Below, piece after piece: positions 36,342 to 46,813 of a DNA stretch of 64,000 nt; positions within the stretch are counted from its first letter, which is position 1; every line of letters starts with the position of its first letter. Below the pieces are notes generated by a model. That model was not told the DNA's origin, ran no database searches, and saw nothing but the letters and a program-made list of their open reading frames with translations. Position numbers and translations under genes: made by a program. The DNA is from Poronia punctata (Eukaryota; Ascomycota; Sordariomycetes; Xylariales; Xylariaceae), in assembly GCA_022579005.1 (NCBI GenBank), contig MU401552.1:62001-126000 (forward strand), in the 5' to 3' direction.

Positions 36342-37390
36342 ATTCGTTCGTAGAGGAGAGGAACTGAAGGGAGTTTATGTCAGTTATGTATAAGTCAGAC
36401 TAAAGTGTCTTTTGAATTGCGACTGCGATGGCGGCAGTCCATGTGACATTTTGATTTGACAATGGATGCAAAGACTTACTCCATGGTGGATTATATTTAT
36501 TCTTTCCTAAGCTCTTCGAAACTGAATTTTACTATTCCTCTTCTCCTTCTTCAAATGGTAAATACTAGTGGTATAGTGAGAGTAAACCCAGACGCTTTGG
36601 GCTCTTGAAACGATGGTATGGAGATGGAAATAATACGTGTTAGGGTAGCAAAGGCGCGGTCCCAATGGTTGTGACTTGTGAGAGCCTGAGAGCCTGAGAG
36701 CCTGAGAGGTGGGGGCATGCGAAACAATTCAGCAATCAAGGCTTGAAACGCGTGAAGAACGCGCCAGACTCGCGAGTGGCGCGTAAAGTGGCACTTGCCT
36801 TGTTCTGGAACTAGGTACCCTTGTTCTTCTTGTTGCTATTAAACTTTAAAGTGCCTCCAGAGGTATAGGCTAAGTACCTTTGAGCGGGGTGTAGGTAACC
36901 TTTGGTAGGTGAAGGTCCATTCAAGATGAAACGGGTACTTCTTAGGCACCTCGTACAAATCCGAAATCTTTGGATACAGCCATTCCCTGTTACATAATGC
37001 GAATCGTCCGGTTCAAGGTTGCTCTGTGCTCGTCACACAGTTCGCACAACAGCCTTCCACTTAATCTACGAGTATATAGATATCTAGTGGCTCCTCTCAA
37101 CCGATTGACCTTGCATCATAATTCGACGTACGGTCTACTATCTGCGACTAAGGGCAAAAAGCAGCGCGCAGGGTCTTCCTTTACATCACCGGCAGTGCGT
37201 AGATCGCGCGTCAGACGAACCGATTGAGCCAACCAGCGCGTATTTGTACTAACATGGGAATTTATACACAACCAATATTTACACATACATTACAGTCCAC
37301 CTAGAAGACCACGGACAACCCATCTGTCACCGGTCGATACTGACAAATCCCCAAACTTGGACCCCAACTACGTCCTCGGCTGCGACCCGG
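36342..37390. promoter_or_regulatory. Divergent promoter region, mcm2 / UBR7-like
   Basis: A 1.05 kb bidirectional intergenic region. It includes a triplicated GAGAGCCT near 36681-36707 and the MCB-like group listed separately. Short pyrimidine tracts precede the mcm2 start. Confidence 0.5.
36748..36784. promoter_or_regulatory. Cluster of MCB-like elements
   Basis: A perfect MluI cell-cycle box ACGCGT at 36748-36753 is followed by ACGCGC at 36759-36764 and GGCGCGT at 36778-36784. MBF binds ACGCGT boxes upstream of G1/S genes, including MCM genes, in yeasts. Their grouping about 400 bp upstream of the mcm2 ATG fits that role, but function is inferred. Confidence 0.5.
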
Positions 37391-39099
37391 ATGGCAATGG
37401 ACTCCCTGTCAAGCGCGGGGAATCCCCACGAGGGAGCACCCAACGATAAAAATGTCCGGAGCCGCCGTGACAGCGTATCTCAAAAGTCAGAGGACTCTCA
37501 AACTGCAGCCGACTTTATCAGAGACCAGATGCAGCTAGAAGCCGATGCCAGGGAGGCTTTGCCTTATGTATGTTAGGTAACTTGTAGGGATGCGCGTGAG
37601 CCCTCTTCCGATCTCTTGCTAACATCAAATGTCTTGCGCAGAGTATTAAGAATTGTACCAAGCCACTTGGATCACTGCGCCAGAATATCTACGCCTGTCT
37701 TACCTGTAACCCTCCACCTTCGAATGCCGACGAGGGTTTTGGCGCTGCCGGTATATGTTACGCTTGCTCCGTACAGTGTCACGGCGAGCACGACCTGGTG
37801 GAAATCTTCCAGAAACGCAATTTCACTTGCGATTGCGGCACCACGCGTTTCAAGCCGGAACACCCATGTATATTGCGCTTCAACTCCGATACCAATACCC
37901 AAGGCAATGTCCACTCGGAACAGCCCGACCCAAACAACAAATACAACCAGAACTTTCGGAACCTCTTCTGTTCCTGCGCCGTATACTACGACCCAGTCGA
38001 GCAAAAGGGCACCATGTTCCAATGTCTGGGCCTGGGAAACCACGAGACAGGGGGCTGTGGCGAGGATTGGTACCATCCTGGTTGCTTGGTAGGCCAGGGA
38101 CCCAAGTGGTTTGAGAAGCTACCCAAGCGAAGTCCTCCCAAAGATACCACTGGTAGCGGCGCTTTGGCCCCAATAGCTGAAGGTGAGAGCGAGGAAGGTG
38201 GGATTGAACAGGTTGCAGACGAGGCCGATACGGGAGAAGACGAGGATGAGGAAGACGAAGATGTCCCCCTACCTGACGGGTTCCCCGAAGAGGATGATTT
38301 CCAGCATTTTATTTGTTACAAATGTGTCGAGGCTTACCCGTGGATCAAGCGATATGCCGGAACTTCTGGCTTCCTGTCACCCGTGTTCCTCCAAAAGGCC
38401 AAGGAAGAGGGAGAAGACAACCCGGGTGGTAAGAAACGAAAGATGGAAGAAGAAGACGATGATGAAAGCGGTATAGAGGGCGGACTCACTCTCACTAAGC
38501 GTGTAAAGAAAGACGCAGAGACCGAGGCTGAACAGCCAGAGACCGAGGCTGAACAGAGGTTGCCCAATACTACGGATTCTGCCAATGTCCCAACAGAGGT
38601 GAAGGGAGAGGATGAGAAAGCAGTACAACCCGACCCAACGCCGCAATGCAAGTTTGCCTCACTGCCGCCTGCACCCCAAGGCGTGTTCTCTCTCTTTGCC
38701 AAGGAAGACTTTCGCGATCATCTATGTCACTGTCCTCGCTGCTTTCCAAACCTCAAGCCTCATCCGCAGCTACTCGAACAGGAAGAGGAATATGAACCAC
38801 CTCTGTCTGACTTGGCCTCGGCAAACGGTTCCACCAATGGTAGCGGCTCCCTATACGAACGCGGTGAATCAGCACTGAAGAATGTCGACCGAGTTCGCGC
38901 AATAGAAGGTGTCATGGCTTACAACAATCTCAAGGAAAAGCTGAAGCCCTTCTTCCAGCAATTCGCCGAGAGCGGCAAGGCAATCGGGGCTGAAGATATC
39001 AAAGAATATTTCGAGAAGCTCAGAGGTGATGACCGAGCCATCAAAGAGGCCGGCAATGCAGCCAAGGAGGATAAACGAGAGGAACAGAGTGGCTACTGA
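37391..39099 (+). CDS. UBR7/Mlo2-like UBR-box E3 ligase candidate
   Basis: A 544-residue protein matching the UBR7 (metazoa) / Mlo2 (fission yeast) family. Exon 1 is 37391-37567 and exon 2 37642-39099 (donor GTATGT, acceptor GCGCAG). After an N-terminal helix region (AADFIRDQMQLEADAREALPY) comes a Cys/His-rich UBR box (about 64-135: CLTCNPPP, GICYACSVQCHGEHDL, FTCDCGTTRF). A PHD-like Cys/His region follows (about 160-260: FCSCAVYYDP, DWYHPGCLVG, FICYKCVEAYPW). An acidic linker and a Lys-rich stretch (GGKKRKMEEEDDD), likely nuclear, separate it from a C-terminal conserved part with CHCPRCFPNLKPHPQLLE. UBR boxes read N-degrons or N-terminal peptides, and UBR7 has been linked to histone H2B ubiquitination. 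A second in-frame ATG at 37397 is also possible as start. Confidence 0.93.
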
Positions 39100-39483
39100 A
39101 AAGCGTGCTGGTCGCGCAAGTTCAACTAACCCAGTCAGTTCACCACTATCGGAATGGCAACGGCCCCGATGTGCCTATGCAGGGTTTATGTTTCCTTGGT
39201 TTTTATTTTTTCTAAAGTGTGTATTGGCCACAATCCACTATTCCTCTACTTTGGTCGTTTTCCGCCACGTTTGCGCGGTTGTTGGTCTGACTAAAGTCTT
39301 TCATTATATGTACATTTGAAAACCAAGCTATGTAAACTAAACTAGGATGCTATGGGAAGGAAAGGGAAAAAGGAAGGAGTTTTTTGCCAACACGATGCTT
39401 TCTTTTCGCTTCGCGCTCTCGGCTCTATTGACAATTGGGTTAGGCTAGGACAGGCCAATACAAGATGATTGTGATTAATTTCT
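39100..39483. other. Intergenic region between convergent genes
   Basis: Joint 3' flank of the UBR7-like and dehydrogenase genes. No features beyond T-rich stretches near 39191-39210. Confidence 0.4.
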
Positions 39484-40812
39484 TTATGCTGCCCACAACT
39501 TGACAACGGAGGCTTTAGGCTGAGGTCTTGACTTGTCTTCGGCGAGCTGGACAGCCAACCGTATCAGATTGCTGGCCTCGGTTCCAAGATACAAGGGCAT
39601 ACGAAGCCGTTGACCCTCGGCCAGGGCCTCTTGTAGTTGTGCGTCGACATCCTGAAGACTGTCGCCCTTTTCGGCCTGGGACGTCTCACCGGACTGAAGC
39701 AGCTTGATGATCTCGGGGCCGATAGTCTCAAACACCTTGGACCCGCCAGCCGCATTGACACACAGGTCGTAAACCTGGTTCAGGTCTAGTTGGCAGCGCT
39801 TGGCGAACGCCAAAGACTCTGCCGTGCCGGCGAGGTAGATACCCTTGAGTAGCTGACGAACCAAGTCGAGCTTCTTCTCCTTTTCCTCGTCCGTCAACGA
39901 CGGTCTCTCTGCCGAAGCACCCTGGGTGTATAGTCTAACGAGACTACTATCGTCATCCGCACCCCAACCCCTTATGACACCAGCGAAATACGCCTGCTCA
40001 GCCGTGCCGACCATGGGGGTAGGGAATCCCGCTCTGGCCGCCTCGGACGTGATAATACCCGCATCCTTCAGAATGATAGTAATCGCGCTCGCGACAGGCT
40101 GGAACTCCGTCAACGTCCTCGGACCACGATGCCAGAACATCCAGGCGGCAGCATCCGACTTCGTAATAGCATCATACGTCTCCTTCCGATCCAGACCCAA
40201 TCTATACGCGAAGCCCAACCCCTCGCTCGTGGCAAGGATCTTGACGGCGGCCAGAACCTGATGGACCATCTTCATATTACTTCCCGCGCCGACGCCTCCC
40301 TGGACAATATACAATTTCTCGCTATCGCTCAACTCCCTGAGCAAGAACTTCGCCTTATCCAGCGCCTCGTCCTGACCACCGGCCATGATGGACAAAGTCC
40401 CATCTGCAGCGCGTCCGGCGCCTCCCGAAACGGGACAATCGACAAGCAAGACGTCGCCCCGGCCTTTACTCGCGAACTGCATCATCAGACTCTGGACATA
40501 TCCGCACGAAACAGTAGAGCAGAGGAGCAGGGAGACATTCTTGTTTAACGCGTCCAGGGCCGCGTTCTCGCCTTCTAGAAGGACGGATTGCGCCTGTGCC
40601 GACGTGGCTACCATGCAGATGACGTAGTCGCGGCCCCGGACGGCTTCGGCGGGCGAGGAGGCGGTTTTGCCGCCTGCGTTGCGGAATTTCTCGAGGGTCG
40701 GGGGCCAGACGTCGAAGCCGGTGACGGAATAGCCTTGTTTGACGAGGTGGGTGGCCATGCCGAAGCCCATTGCTCCGAGGCCTATGAAGGCGATTTCTGG
40801 CTTGGTGGCCAT
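39484..40812 (-). CDS. L-threonate / 3-hydroxyisobutyrate dehydrogenase-like enzyme
   Basis: NAD(P)-dependent beta-hydroxyacid dehydrogenase, 442 residues, intronless; start at 40812 (MATKPEIAFIGLGAMG). The N-terminal Rossmann fold has GLGAMGFGMA and DVLLVDCPVSGG, the substrate-binding GxGSNMKMVHQVL lysine segment, and a C-terminal helical domain. In family terms it is closest to the LtnD-type L-threonate dehydrogenases. It is longer than the roughly 300-residue bacterial forms because a second helical domain (about 295-435: GIYLAGTAESLAFAKRC... VFETIGPEI) follows without its own Rossmann fold. Plants and other fungi have large fusions of such HIBADH domains with a DUF1537 kinase and a class II aldolase; this looks like the front part alone. 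Its nearest neighbour upstream is a class II aldolase in divergent orientation. Confidence 0.85.
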   Translation of the reverse strand: MATKPEIAFIGLGAMGFGMATHLVKQGYSVTGFDVWPPTLEKFRNAGGKTASSPAEAVRGRDYVICMVATSAQAQSVLLEGENAALDALNKNVSLLLCSTVSCGYVQSLMMQFASKGRGDVLLVDCPVSGGAGRAADGTLSIMAGGQDEALDKAKFLLRELSDSEKLYIVQGGVGAGSNMKMVHQVLAAVKILATSEGLGFAYRLGLDRKETYDAITKSDAAAWMFWHRGPRTLTEFQPVASAITIILKDAGIITSEAARAGFPTPMVGTAEQAYFAGVIRGWGADDDSSLVRLYTQGASAERPSLTDEEKEKKLDLVRQLLKGIYLAGTAESLAFAKRCQLDLNQVYDLCVNAAGGSKVFETIGPEIIKLLQSGETSQAEKGDSLQDVDAQLQEALAEGQRLRMPLYLGTEASNLIRLAVQLAEDKSRPQPKASVVKLWAA

Positions 40813-41123
40813 TTTCTTTTTATTTGTCGTTCGTATTTCTTTCAAAGAATTGGGACAGGTAAATTCAGAATTTCGATTCGAAGTTTTGTCAAGGGTTTGT
40901 TGTTGACGTATGAAGATCAAAAGACCAATTAATTGTGTTCTTTTTTTGCTCAAAGCAGCTCAAATTAAGATTTCTTGGCTTTTTTTTCTTTCGTCTTTCA
41001 AAAAATCGAATGTATATAGAATATCTCTTCTTCTTTCTTCTTCCATGTCAGTTAGAACACGCGATGAGTAAGGGGGGGGGGGGGGGGGGGGTATGGCCCA
41101 TGGGGGTTCAGGTTACACTTACA

Positions 41124-41184
41124 ACAGAAACAGAAACAGGAACAGGAACAGGAACAGGTACAGGAACAGGTACAGGAACAGGAA
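41124..41184. repeat. (ACAGGA)n minisatellite
   Basis: About ten imperfect copies of a 6-bp ACAGGA/ACAGGT unit, preceded by ACAGAA variants, 33 bases after the G20 run. Confidence 0.85.
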
Positions 41185-42746
41185 GGAGGGATGGATCTAC
41201 AATAACACGGGGAAACGTTGCGGCAGATAGATAGATGGGAAGAAAGAAAGAAAGAAAAAGTCGTACCAAGTTTCCTACCAGGCAAAAATCAGTTAACCTA
41301 CCTGCTTTCTACCTTGGCTTTACCTACCTAGACTACTGTATGTACTACAAAGTCCCTTCTCAAGAAAAAAGGGCCATCTATTTTCCTCGTCTCGTCTCAT
41401 AACCCGTCCCTTGCCTCCAACGCCACTCTTGTTACGGTATACCGAGAAACAAAAAGCTACCAACGAATCTCGCCTCGTGGGCTGAAACGAAAAAAAAGAA
41501 CCGAAGCCGAAGAATTCCTGATTTCCGTCTTGGATAAAACGCGGCGGGCGGAAAAAACGGCGCCAAAAAAGGGGGGGCGATGGGATGACGCAAAAGCTAC
41601 ATATACCTAGGTACCTACAATGGATGACGGACGGGTAAGGCATGATGGAGCTGAGCTAGATTAGCTCATGGTTAGATCGAATAATCGATACATTGGTAAC
41701 CTGGAATACCTAAATAGATGATAGTATCGAATTCAAACTGCTCCAGAAGATATCACATGCGCAATTAATAACCAGACGGAGCGATCTCGGTCGATCCCTT
41801 CACTGAGTCGCGTAGTTCTATCTTTCCCCATGGGCCATGGGTTATAGAGCGATAGTATTAGTCGCCGGTGGAGATGTCATCGAGGTATGCGTCTGCAGAC
41901 GAGTCTAGGATAAACTTATTAGTAAATTTACATGTAGACTATCTACAACTATTAATTACGCCTGTGTGGTCGTTGTTATTTGATCAAATTGTTGGAGATC
42001 AACTCGGCCTGGCCGATATCCAGAGCCGGTCCGTTGGGGGAACATGAATTACCCGACCGTCTGACTGACTGACTTACAAACTACCTCCTCTAGAAGACAA
42101 AAAGAAAACTGTGTTTATCATTTTCATAAACGGAATAATTCCTAGATCTAGATCCAACAACAAGTAAAATCACATCATTCACGTAATATACCCGTACGTA
42201 CTGTACTGTACGCAAGAGTAGGGTTGGGATAAATTACATTTTAGTCCCTACCTACCTACCCCTCCCCCCGCTTAAGATCGGAATCCATGCCCTCTTTTTT
42301 TTTTTTTTTTTTACCAACCCCCAAAAAAGTTATTACCCCTCCCCCACCAACCATCCCTCCATCCACCCCTCCATCTTTTTTGCCTACTACCTAAGGTAGT
42401 CTACGTTCTTCCCCTTCCTTTTTTCCGATCATGTAATTATCCCCTCCCCCCAAAAATACAAGTAAATTAGAGCCTCTTTTCTATTTCCGTCACCGGTCCC
42501 TCTTTTTTTTTTCCTACGTTTTTCCAAAAGTCCTTTCGGCTTAACTAGTTGGGTAAAGTGCAAAACTAGGTAGAACTAGGTGTGCCATTCTTTTTTTCTC
42601 TTTAGTTTACCCGTCGATAGCTTCCGCGCGCGCACGCGGTGGATTTAGGAAGAACTAAAACTAAACTACCTAGGTTAGGTTAGGTTACCCTAGTCTGAAA
42701 TCTATATGTCTAGAAAGTTCACCTGCAGGCAGGCAGAATGAGATGT

Positions 42747-42785
42747 TGAAGAAGAAAAAGGAAGAAGAAGAAGAAGAAGAAGAAG
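42747..42785. repeat. (GAA)n microsatellite
   Basis: Near-perfect GAA/AAG trinucleotide run interrupted once by AAAAGG, followed by G6. Confidence 0.85.
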
Positions 42786-43510
42786 GGGGGTGGGGATGTT
42801 TGTTCAGTTCAAAAAGACTTTTTACCCCACGTTAGTGGAGTAGGTTTGGTTGGGTATTTTCGTCGTGTCATTTTTTTTCTTCGAAAACGGGACGTACTTT
42901 GGGATCGGGATAATAGTATACCTTGCTATGATTTTGGGGGGGATGAAGAGAGAATTAACCTAGGCGAACGTGATGATCATGATGAGATTTTAATCATGAA
43001 TTATCGAGGATCAAGTAAAGTTTGTTAGAAAATGAATGAATAAAAAATCGGCAAGTCGAGAACAGGAAAAAGATAGGAGTTGGAGCTTCCTAACACAAGC
43101 GTACCTACTTTACGTAGCAAGGTAGTCTATCTATCCATCTAACTTACAACATCCGTTGCCGGTTCGTGGTACATACATACAGTTTCATTATTCCATAGTA
43201 TAACGAACTGGATCATTAGTTTACATACATAGTACGTCTTGTGAAACCTTGGCCCCCTTTTACATCTATCCATCCAATACGTATCTTTTTCTACTTTACA
43301 TGTACGTAGGTAATACTTAGATAGTCTAGATAATACCTAGCCTACATACCTACCTATCTTGTCTCCATTGCCTCTTAAGCAAGAACGTTCAAAAACAAAT
43401 CTCATCAGTCACACATCTCTCATCACAGAATCTCATCTCAGAACCTCACTCGTCCCATCTCAGACCCTCACCTCAACCTCACCCCAAATCACATAAAAAA
43501 ACCCACCAAA

Positions 43511-44386
43511 ATGGTCAGACCACCCCTATCCCAAAACCGGACAATGTCCATCCTAAACGCCGCCCGCGACGGCGGCTACGGCGTGCCAGGAATGTGCTGC
43601 TACAACATCGAATCGATAATCGCCACGGTGCGCGCCGCCGAAGCCGCCAACTCGCCCGCCATGGTCCTCCTCTTCCCCTGGGCCATCGAATACGCAGGGG
43701 AAGCCCTGGTCCGCGCGGCCGCCAACGCCGCCCACTCGGCCAAGGTGCCCGTCTCCCTCCATCTCGACCACTGCCAGACGCCCGACCTGGTCCGTCGCGC
43801 GGCCGACATAGAGGACGGCTTCGACAGCATCATGTGCGACATGTCGCACTACGAGAAGGACGAGAACCTCGCCCTGACCAGGGAACTGGCCGCGTACTGC
43901 CACGAGCGGGGCATCGCGGCCGAGGCCGAGCCGGGCCGGATCGAGGGCGGCGAGGACGGCGTGGCGGAGACCGCCGATCTGGAAGCCGTGCTCACCACCC
44001 CGGAACAGGCCGAGGAATTCGTCGCCACCGGGATCGAGATGTTGGCCCCCGCATTCGGCAACGTGCACGGCGAATACGGCCCCCGCGGTATCCAGCTGGA
44101 ATACGAGAGGTTGGAGAGTATAAACAAGGCGGTTGGCGACCGGGTCAGATTAGTCCTGCACGGGGCCGATCCGTTCGACAAGGAGATTTTCCAGCGCTGT
44201 ATCCGCGCCGGCGTCTCCAAGATTAATATCAATAAGGGGATGAATAACCATTACGCCGCCGTGCAGGAACAGATGGTTGGTAAGCCCTTGACGTCGGTTA
44301 TCGAGGCCGGGACGGCTGCTATGCAGAAGGCTATTGAGAATTATATGCATGAGTTGGGTAGTGCTGGGAAGGCGACGCCGAAATAG
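43511..44386 (+). CDS. Class II ketose-bisphosphate aldolase (KbaY/GatY-like)
   Basis: A 291-residue intronless Zn-dependent aldolase that should cleave or form a ketose phosphate using DHAP. Start ATG at 43511 in a strong context (CCAAAATGG). The class II active site is intact: HLDHCQ (catalytic Asp86, Zn ligand His87), Zn ligands His186 (NVHGEYG) and His217 (LHGADPF), and the acidic EAEPGRIEGGEDG loop. It is shorter than the roughly 360-residue glycolytic fungal Fba1 and closer to bacterial tagatose/fructose-type aldolases and to the aldolase domain of the plant/fungal DUF1537 fusion proteins. The gene is notably GC-rich. It is divergent from the dehydrogenase and convergent with the DhaK-type kinase, which supports a shared catabolic task. 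Confidence 0.9.
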   Translation: MVRPPLSQNRTMSILNAARDGGYGVPGMCCYNIESIIATVRAAEAANSPAMVLLFPWAIEYAGEALVRAAANAAHSAKVPVSLHLDHCQTPDLVRRAADIEDGFDSIMCDMSHYEKDENLALTRELAAYCHERGIAAEAEPGRIEGGEDGVAETADLEAVLTTPEQAEEFVATGIEMLAPAFGNVHGEYGPRGIQLEYERLESINKAVGDRVRLVLHGADPFDKEIFQRCIRAGVSKININKGMNNHYAAVQEQMVGKPLTSVIEAGTAAMQKAIENYMHELGSAGKATPK

Positions 44387-45025
44387 AGAAAGGAAAAGGA
44401 AAAACGGGGGGGGGGGGGGGATAATGTCTGGGATGTAACTATTTAATCTATCTATCAATCAATGAATCTATCACTCTCTATCATTACAGTTTTCTTGTTT
44501 ATTTTTCATGTCTCTGTTCTATGTATCCGAAATTGTTTGGTAAAGGACATCGAAGACAGCTGAGCAGGTCCAAACTTGGGAGATTTTGGAGTTACCTCAG
44601 ACCTGTAAGCTTACATCTCCAATTTTGCCGCCAAAGAGAAGGACGAAAAGAAAAACTTGGCATCTAGCGAATACAAACAAACGTAGACAGACACAAATAT
44701 TCAGAATCAGAAGAGACCAACACAATGATAAAAAAAAGAAAGACAGAGATATCAGTGAGGTCAAGAGAATGGTGATAAGAGGACTTGCATTTCTCCTTGG
44801 AGTCGCGATCCTGGATCCAGATTTTCGACTTTGGTCTAAATTCCACTCCACATACATAAACACACGAAACGGATTGAAAAGGGACATCTTGAATATCTTG
44901 ATATCTCAATATCACATTTACCACTAGATACTAAATTAATGCGGACGCTAAATGCAGAAAAGATACAGAAACAAAATACCCCCCTTAACCAATTACCCCC
45001 CAAAATAAATGAAATTATGTTTCTC
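44387..45025. other. Intergenic region between convergent genes
   Basis: 3' flanks of the aldolase and kinase genes. A 14-base G run at about 44407-44420 and A/T-rich DNA; no gene. Confidence 0.45.
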
Positions 45026-46813
45026 CTATTGAAGCCCCTCCTGTAAGCCCTTGATGACAACCATCGCCCCCCACGCACCAGGGTCGGGAGGCATATCACC
45101 ACCGTTTTGCGAACCCTCACCCACATAGGTGGCACGTCCCAGCCTGGGCTTGAGTGTCTTGGTCTTCTCCGCGCCAGAAATAGCAGCCTCGACACCTTCG
45201 TCAAAGCTTCCATTGGCCGCGAGGCCCTCGGCAAAGGGGATCAGCGTGTCCATGACGGTGCGGTCGCCCACCTTGGCCGGCGTGTACTGCGTCAGACTGT
45301 CCAGCGCCGTCCGTACCGCCTCGGCCCAGAGCTTCGACACGTTATTGTCCTTGGTCGCTATCGAGACGTTATCCGCTAGCGCCTTGCGGAGAGCCACGAA
45401 GAAGATGCCGAGAATCCCACCGAGCGTGCCACCCAGCTTGCCCTCGAGGATTTCCTCCACCTCCAGCAGCACGGCGCCGATGGAGCCCTTGCTCGCAAGG
45501 TTTTTGGTGTCAAGCGCATCCAACAACCAGCTTGCACCCGTCTTGAGTGTCTCGCCGCAGTCGCCGTCGCCCATGACCGTGTCCCAGCGCGTCAGATCTG
45601 GTTCCGACTCGATGAGTCTCTGGGATGCAGTGCGCAACATGCGCTCGAGCACTGCCGGGTCGACCTTGAGATCGGATGCGTCATCGATAACGGGGCGGGG
45701 CGCCTCCAGAGGCTGCACGAGCTGCTCTTTACGCGAGCGGCGGGTGGCGCGAGCCTGACCACCCGTCATCGACTCCCAGTGTGTATTGGTGCGTGCGTCG
45801 AGGAATTTCTTGATGTCCTCGGGCGAGTATGAGCAGTTCCTGGCGGCTGCCGTCAAGTTCGCCACGGTAACCGAAAAAGCTGGGGCGTTCAGCGAAGTCT
45901 CGAGGAAGCCGTTGATCACGCGGATGGGGGGCAGCTTCCAGTGCGTCTCCATCTGTTCTAGGAGCTCGTCGACGAAGGCGCCCATTTCGAGATACGACAT
46001 GCCGCCAAAGTTGCTCACGAGTAGCACCGCCTCGTCGCCCTCTTGGAAATTGACATAGCCGCGCAGGGGATCGGACTCGTCCAGGAGATATTTCAGGATC
46101 GTCTTGGCGAGGTCTTCGGGCGAGGGGATAGGTGATAGCGCCTTGTAGCCGGGTTCGTTGTGGGGGCCGGTTCCGATCTCTAACACGTTCTCCTTCGTAT
46201 GGGCATGTTCTGCGCGTCCTGGCACGTGGCAGTGGTCTAGCGTGACGGCGATGGAGGCGAGCTGCTGGGAAAAGGCCACGCCGAGGTCGTAGACTTGGTC
46301 GAGAGATCCGCCGGCACCCGAAGCGCCGCCCATCACCTTGAGAACACCGAGCTGGCCAGCTAGACCTCGGCGTCCCACTAGACTGCCGTTCTTGCCCACG
46401 GAGACGTCGTCGCCGCAGATGATCATCCTACACTTGTGACCTTTGGCATTGGCCTTTTCGGCGGCGAGACCGAAATGCAAGCAGTCACCAGTGTAGTTTG
46501 TGATGACTAGGATAGCACCCTCATCAGATGGGACAGCGTCGACGGCAGCCAGGATCTGCTTGGTGCTGGGCGAAGCAAAGATGTCGCCAGCGACGGAGGC
46601 GGCCAGCAAGTTGGTGCCTACGTAACCGGACCAGGCAGGCTCGTGACCGGAACCACCGCCGCTGATTATCGAAACTTTAGATCTGTCATACTCGGTATCG
46701 TAGACCACCCTGTTGGACTCGTCAAAGGCGAGGGCAGGATTGTAGGCGATGAGGCCGCGGATGCCCTTGTTGACGAGACCGTCTAGGGAATTATAAAGAT
46801 GTCGATTCGACAT
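45026..46813 (-). CDS. DhaK-DhaL kinase, probable L-erythrulose kinase
   Basis: A 595-residue, ATP-dependent single-chain kinase of the dihydroxyacetone kinase family, intronless, start ATG at 46813. The N-terminal DhaK domain has SIISGGGSGHEPAWSGYVG and LVITNYTGD, and the residue that binds the keto substrate covalently lies in GTGPHNEPG (His218). DHA kinases usually have a hydrophobic residue (GxGIHxEPG) where this one has Pro. The C-terminal DhaL domain has the ADP/Mg motif MGDGDCGETLKTGA and KLGGTLGGILGIFF. Beside an RpiB-type and a TIM-like isomerase, it fits the erythrulose kinases (mycobacterial LerK/DerK, Yarrowia EYK1) better than glycerol metabolism. DHA itself remains a possible substrate. 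Confidence 0.92.
   Translation of the reverse strand: MSNRHLYNSLDGLVNKGIRGLIAYNPALAFDESNRVVYDTEYDRSKVSIISGGGSGHEPAWSGYVGTNLLAASVAGDIFASPSTKQILAAVDAVPSDEGAILVITNYTGDCLHFGLAAEKANAKGHKCRMIICGDDVSVGKNGSLVGRRGLAGQLGVLKVMGGASGAGGSLDQVYDLGVAFSQQLASIAVTLDHCHVPGRAEHAHTKENVLEIGTGPHNEPGYKALSPIPSPEDLAKTILKYLLDESDPLRGYVNFQEGDEAVLLVSNFGGMSYLEMGAFVDELLEQMETHWKLPPIRVINGFLETSLNAPAFSVTVANLTAAARNCSYSPEDIKKFLDARTNTHWESMTGGQARATRRSRKEQLVQPLEAPRPVIDDASDLKVDPAVLERMLRTASQRLIESEPDLTRWDTVMGDGDCGETLKTGASWLLDALDTKNLASKGSIGAVLLEVEEILEGKLGGTLGGILGIFFVALRKALADNVSIATKDNNVSKLWAEAVRTALDSLTQYTPAKVGDRTVMDTLIPFAEGLAANGSFDEGVEAAISGAEKTKTLKPRLGRATYVGEGSQNGGDMPPDPGAWGAMVVIKGLQEGLQ

Larger units (their letters stand above)
40813..43510. 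promoter_or_regulatory. 2.7-kb divergent intergenic region with simple repeats
   Basis: Lies between the divergent dehydrogenase and aldolase genes and presumably holds both promoters. It carries a 20-base G run (41072-41091), an (ACAGGA)n tract, a 19-base T run near 42296-42312, a (GAA)n tract and many TACCTA words. The last 100 bases before the aldolase ATG are C/T-rich with repeated CTCATCTCA/CCTCAC words, a typical leader of well-expressed fungal genes. I checked it for a DUF1537-type kinase and found no coding signal. Confidence 0.55.

Noticed and set aside
40813..43510. Possible missing DUF1537 kinase between dehydrogenase and aldolase
   Set aside because: Only short frames and simple repeats; no kinase motifs on either strand.
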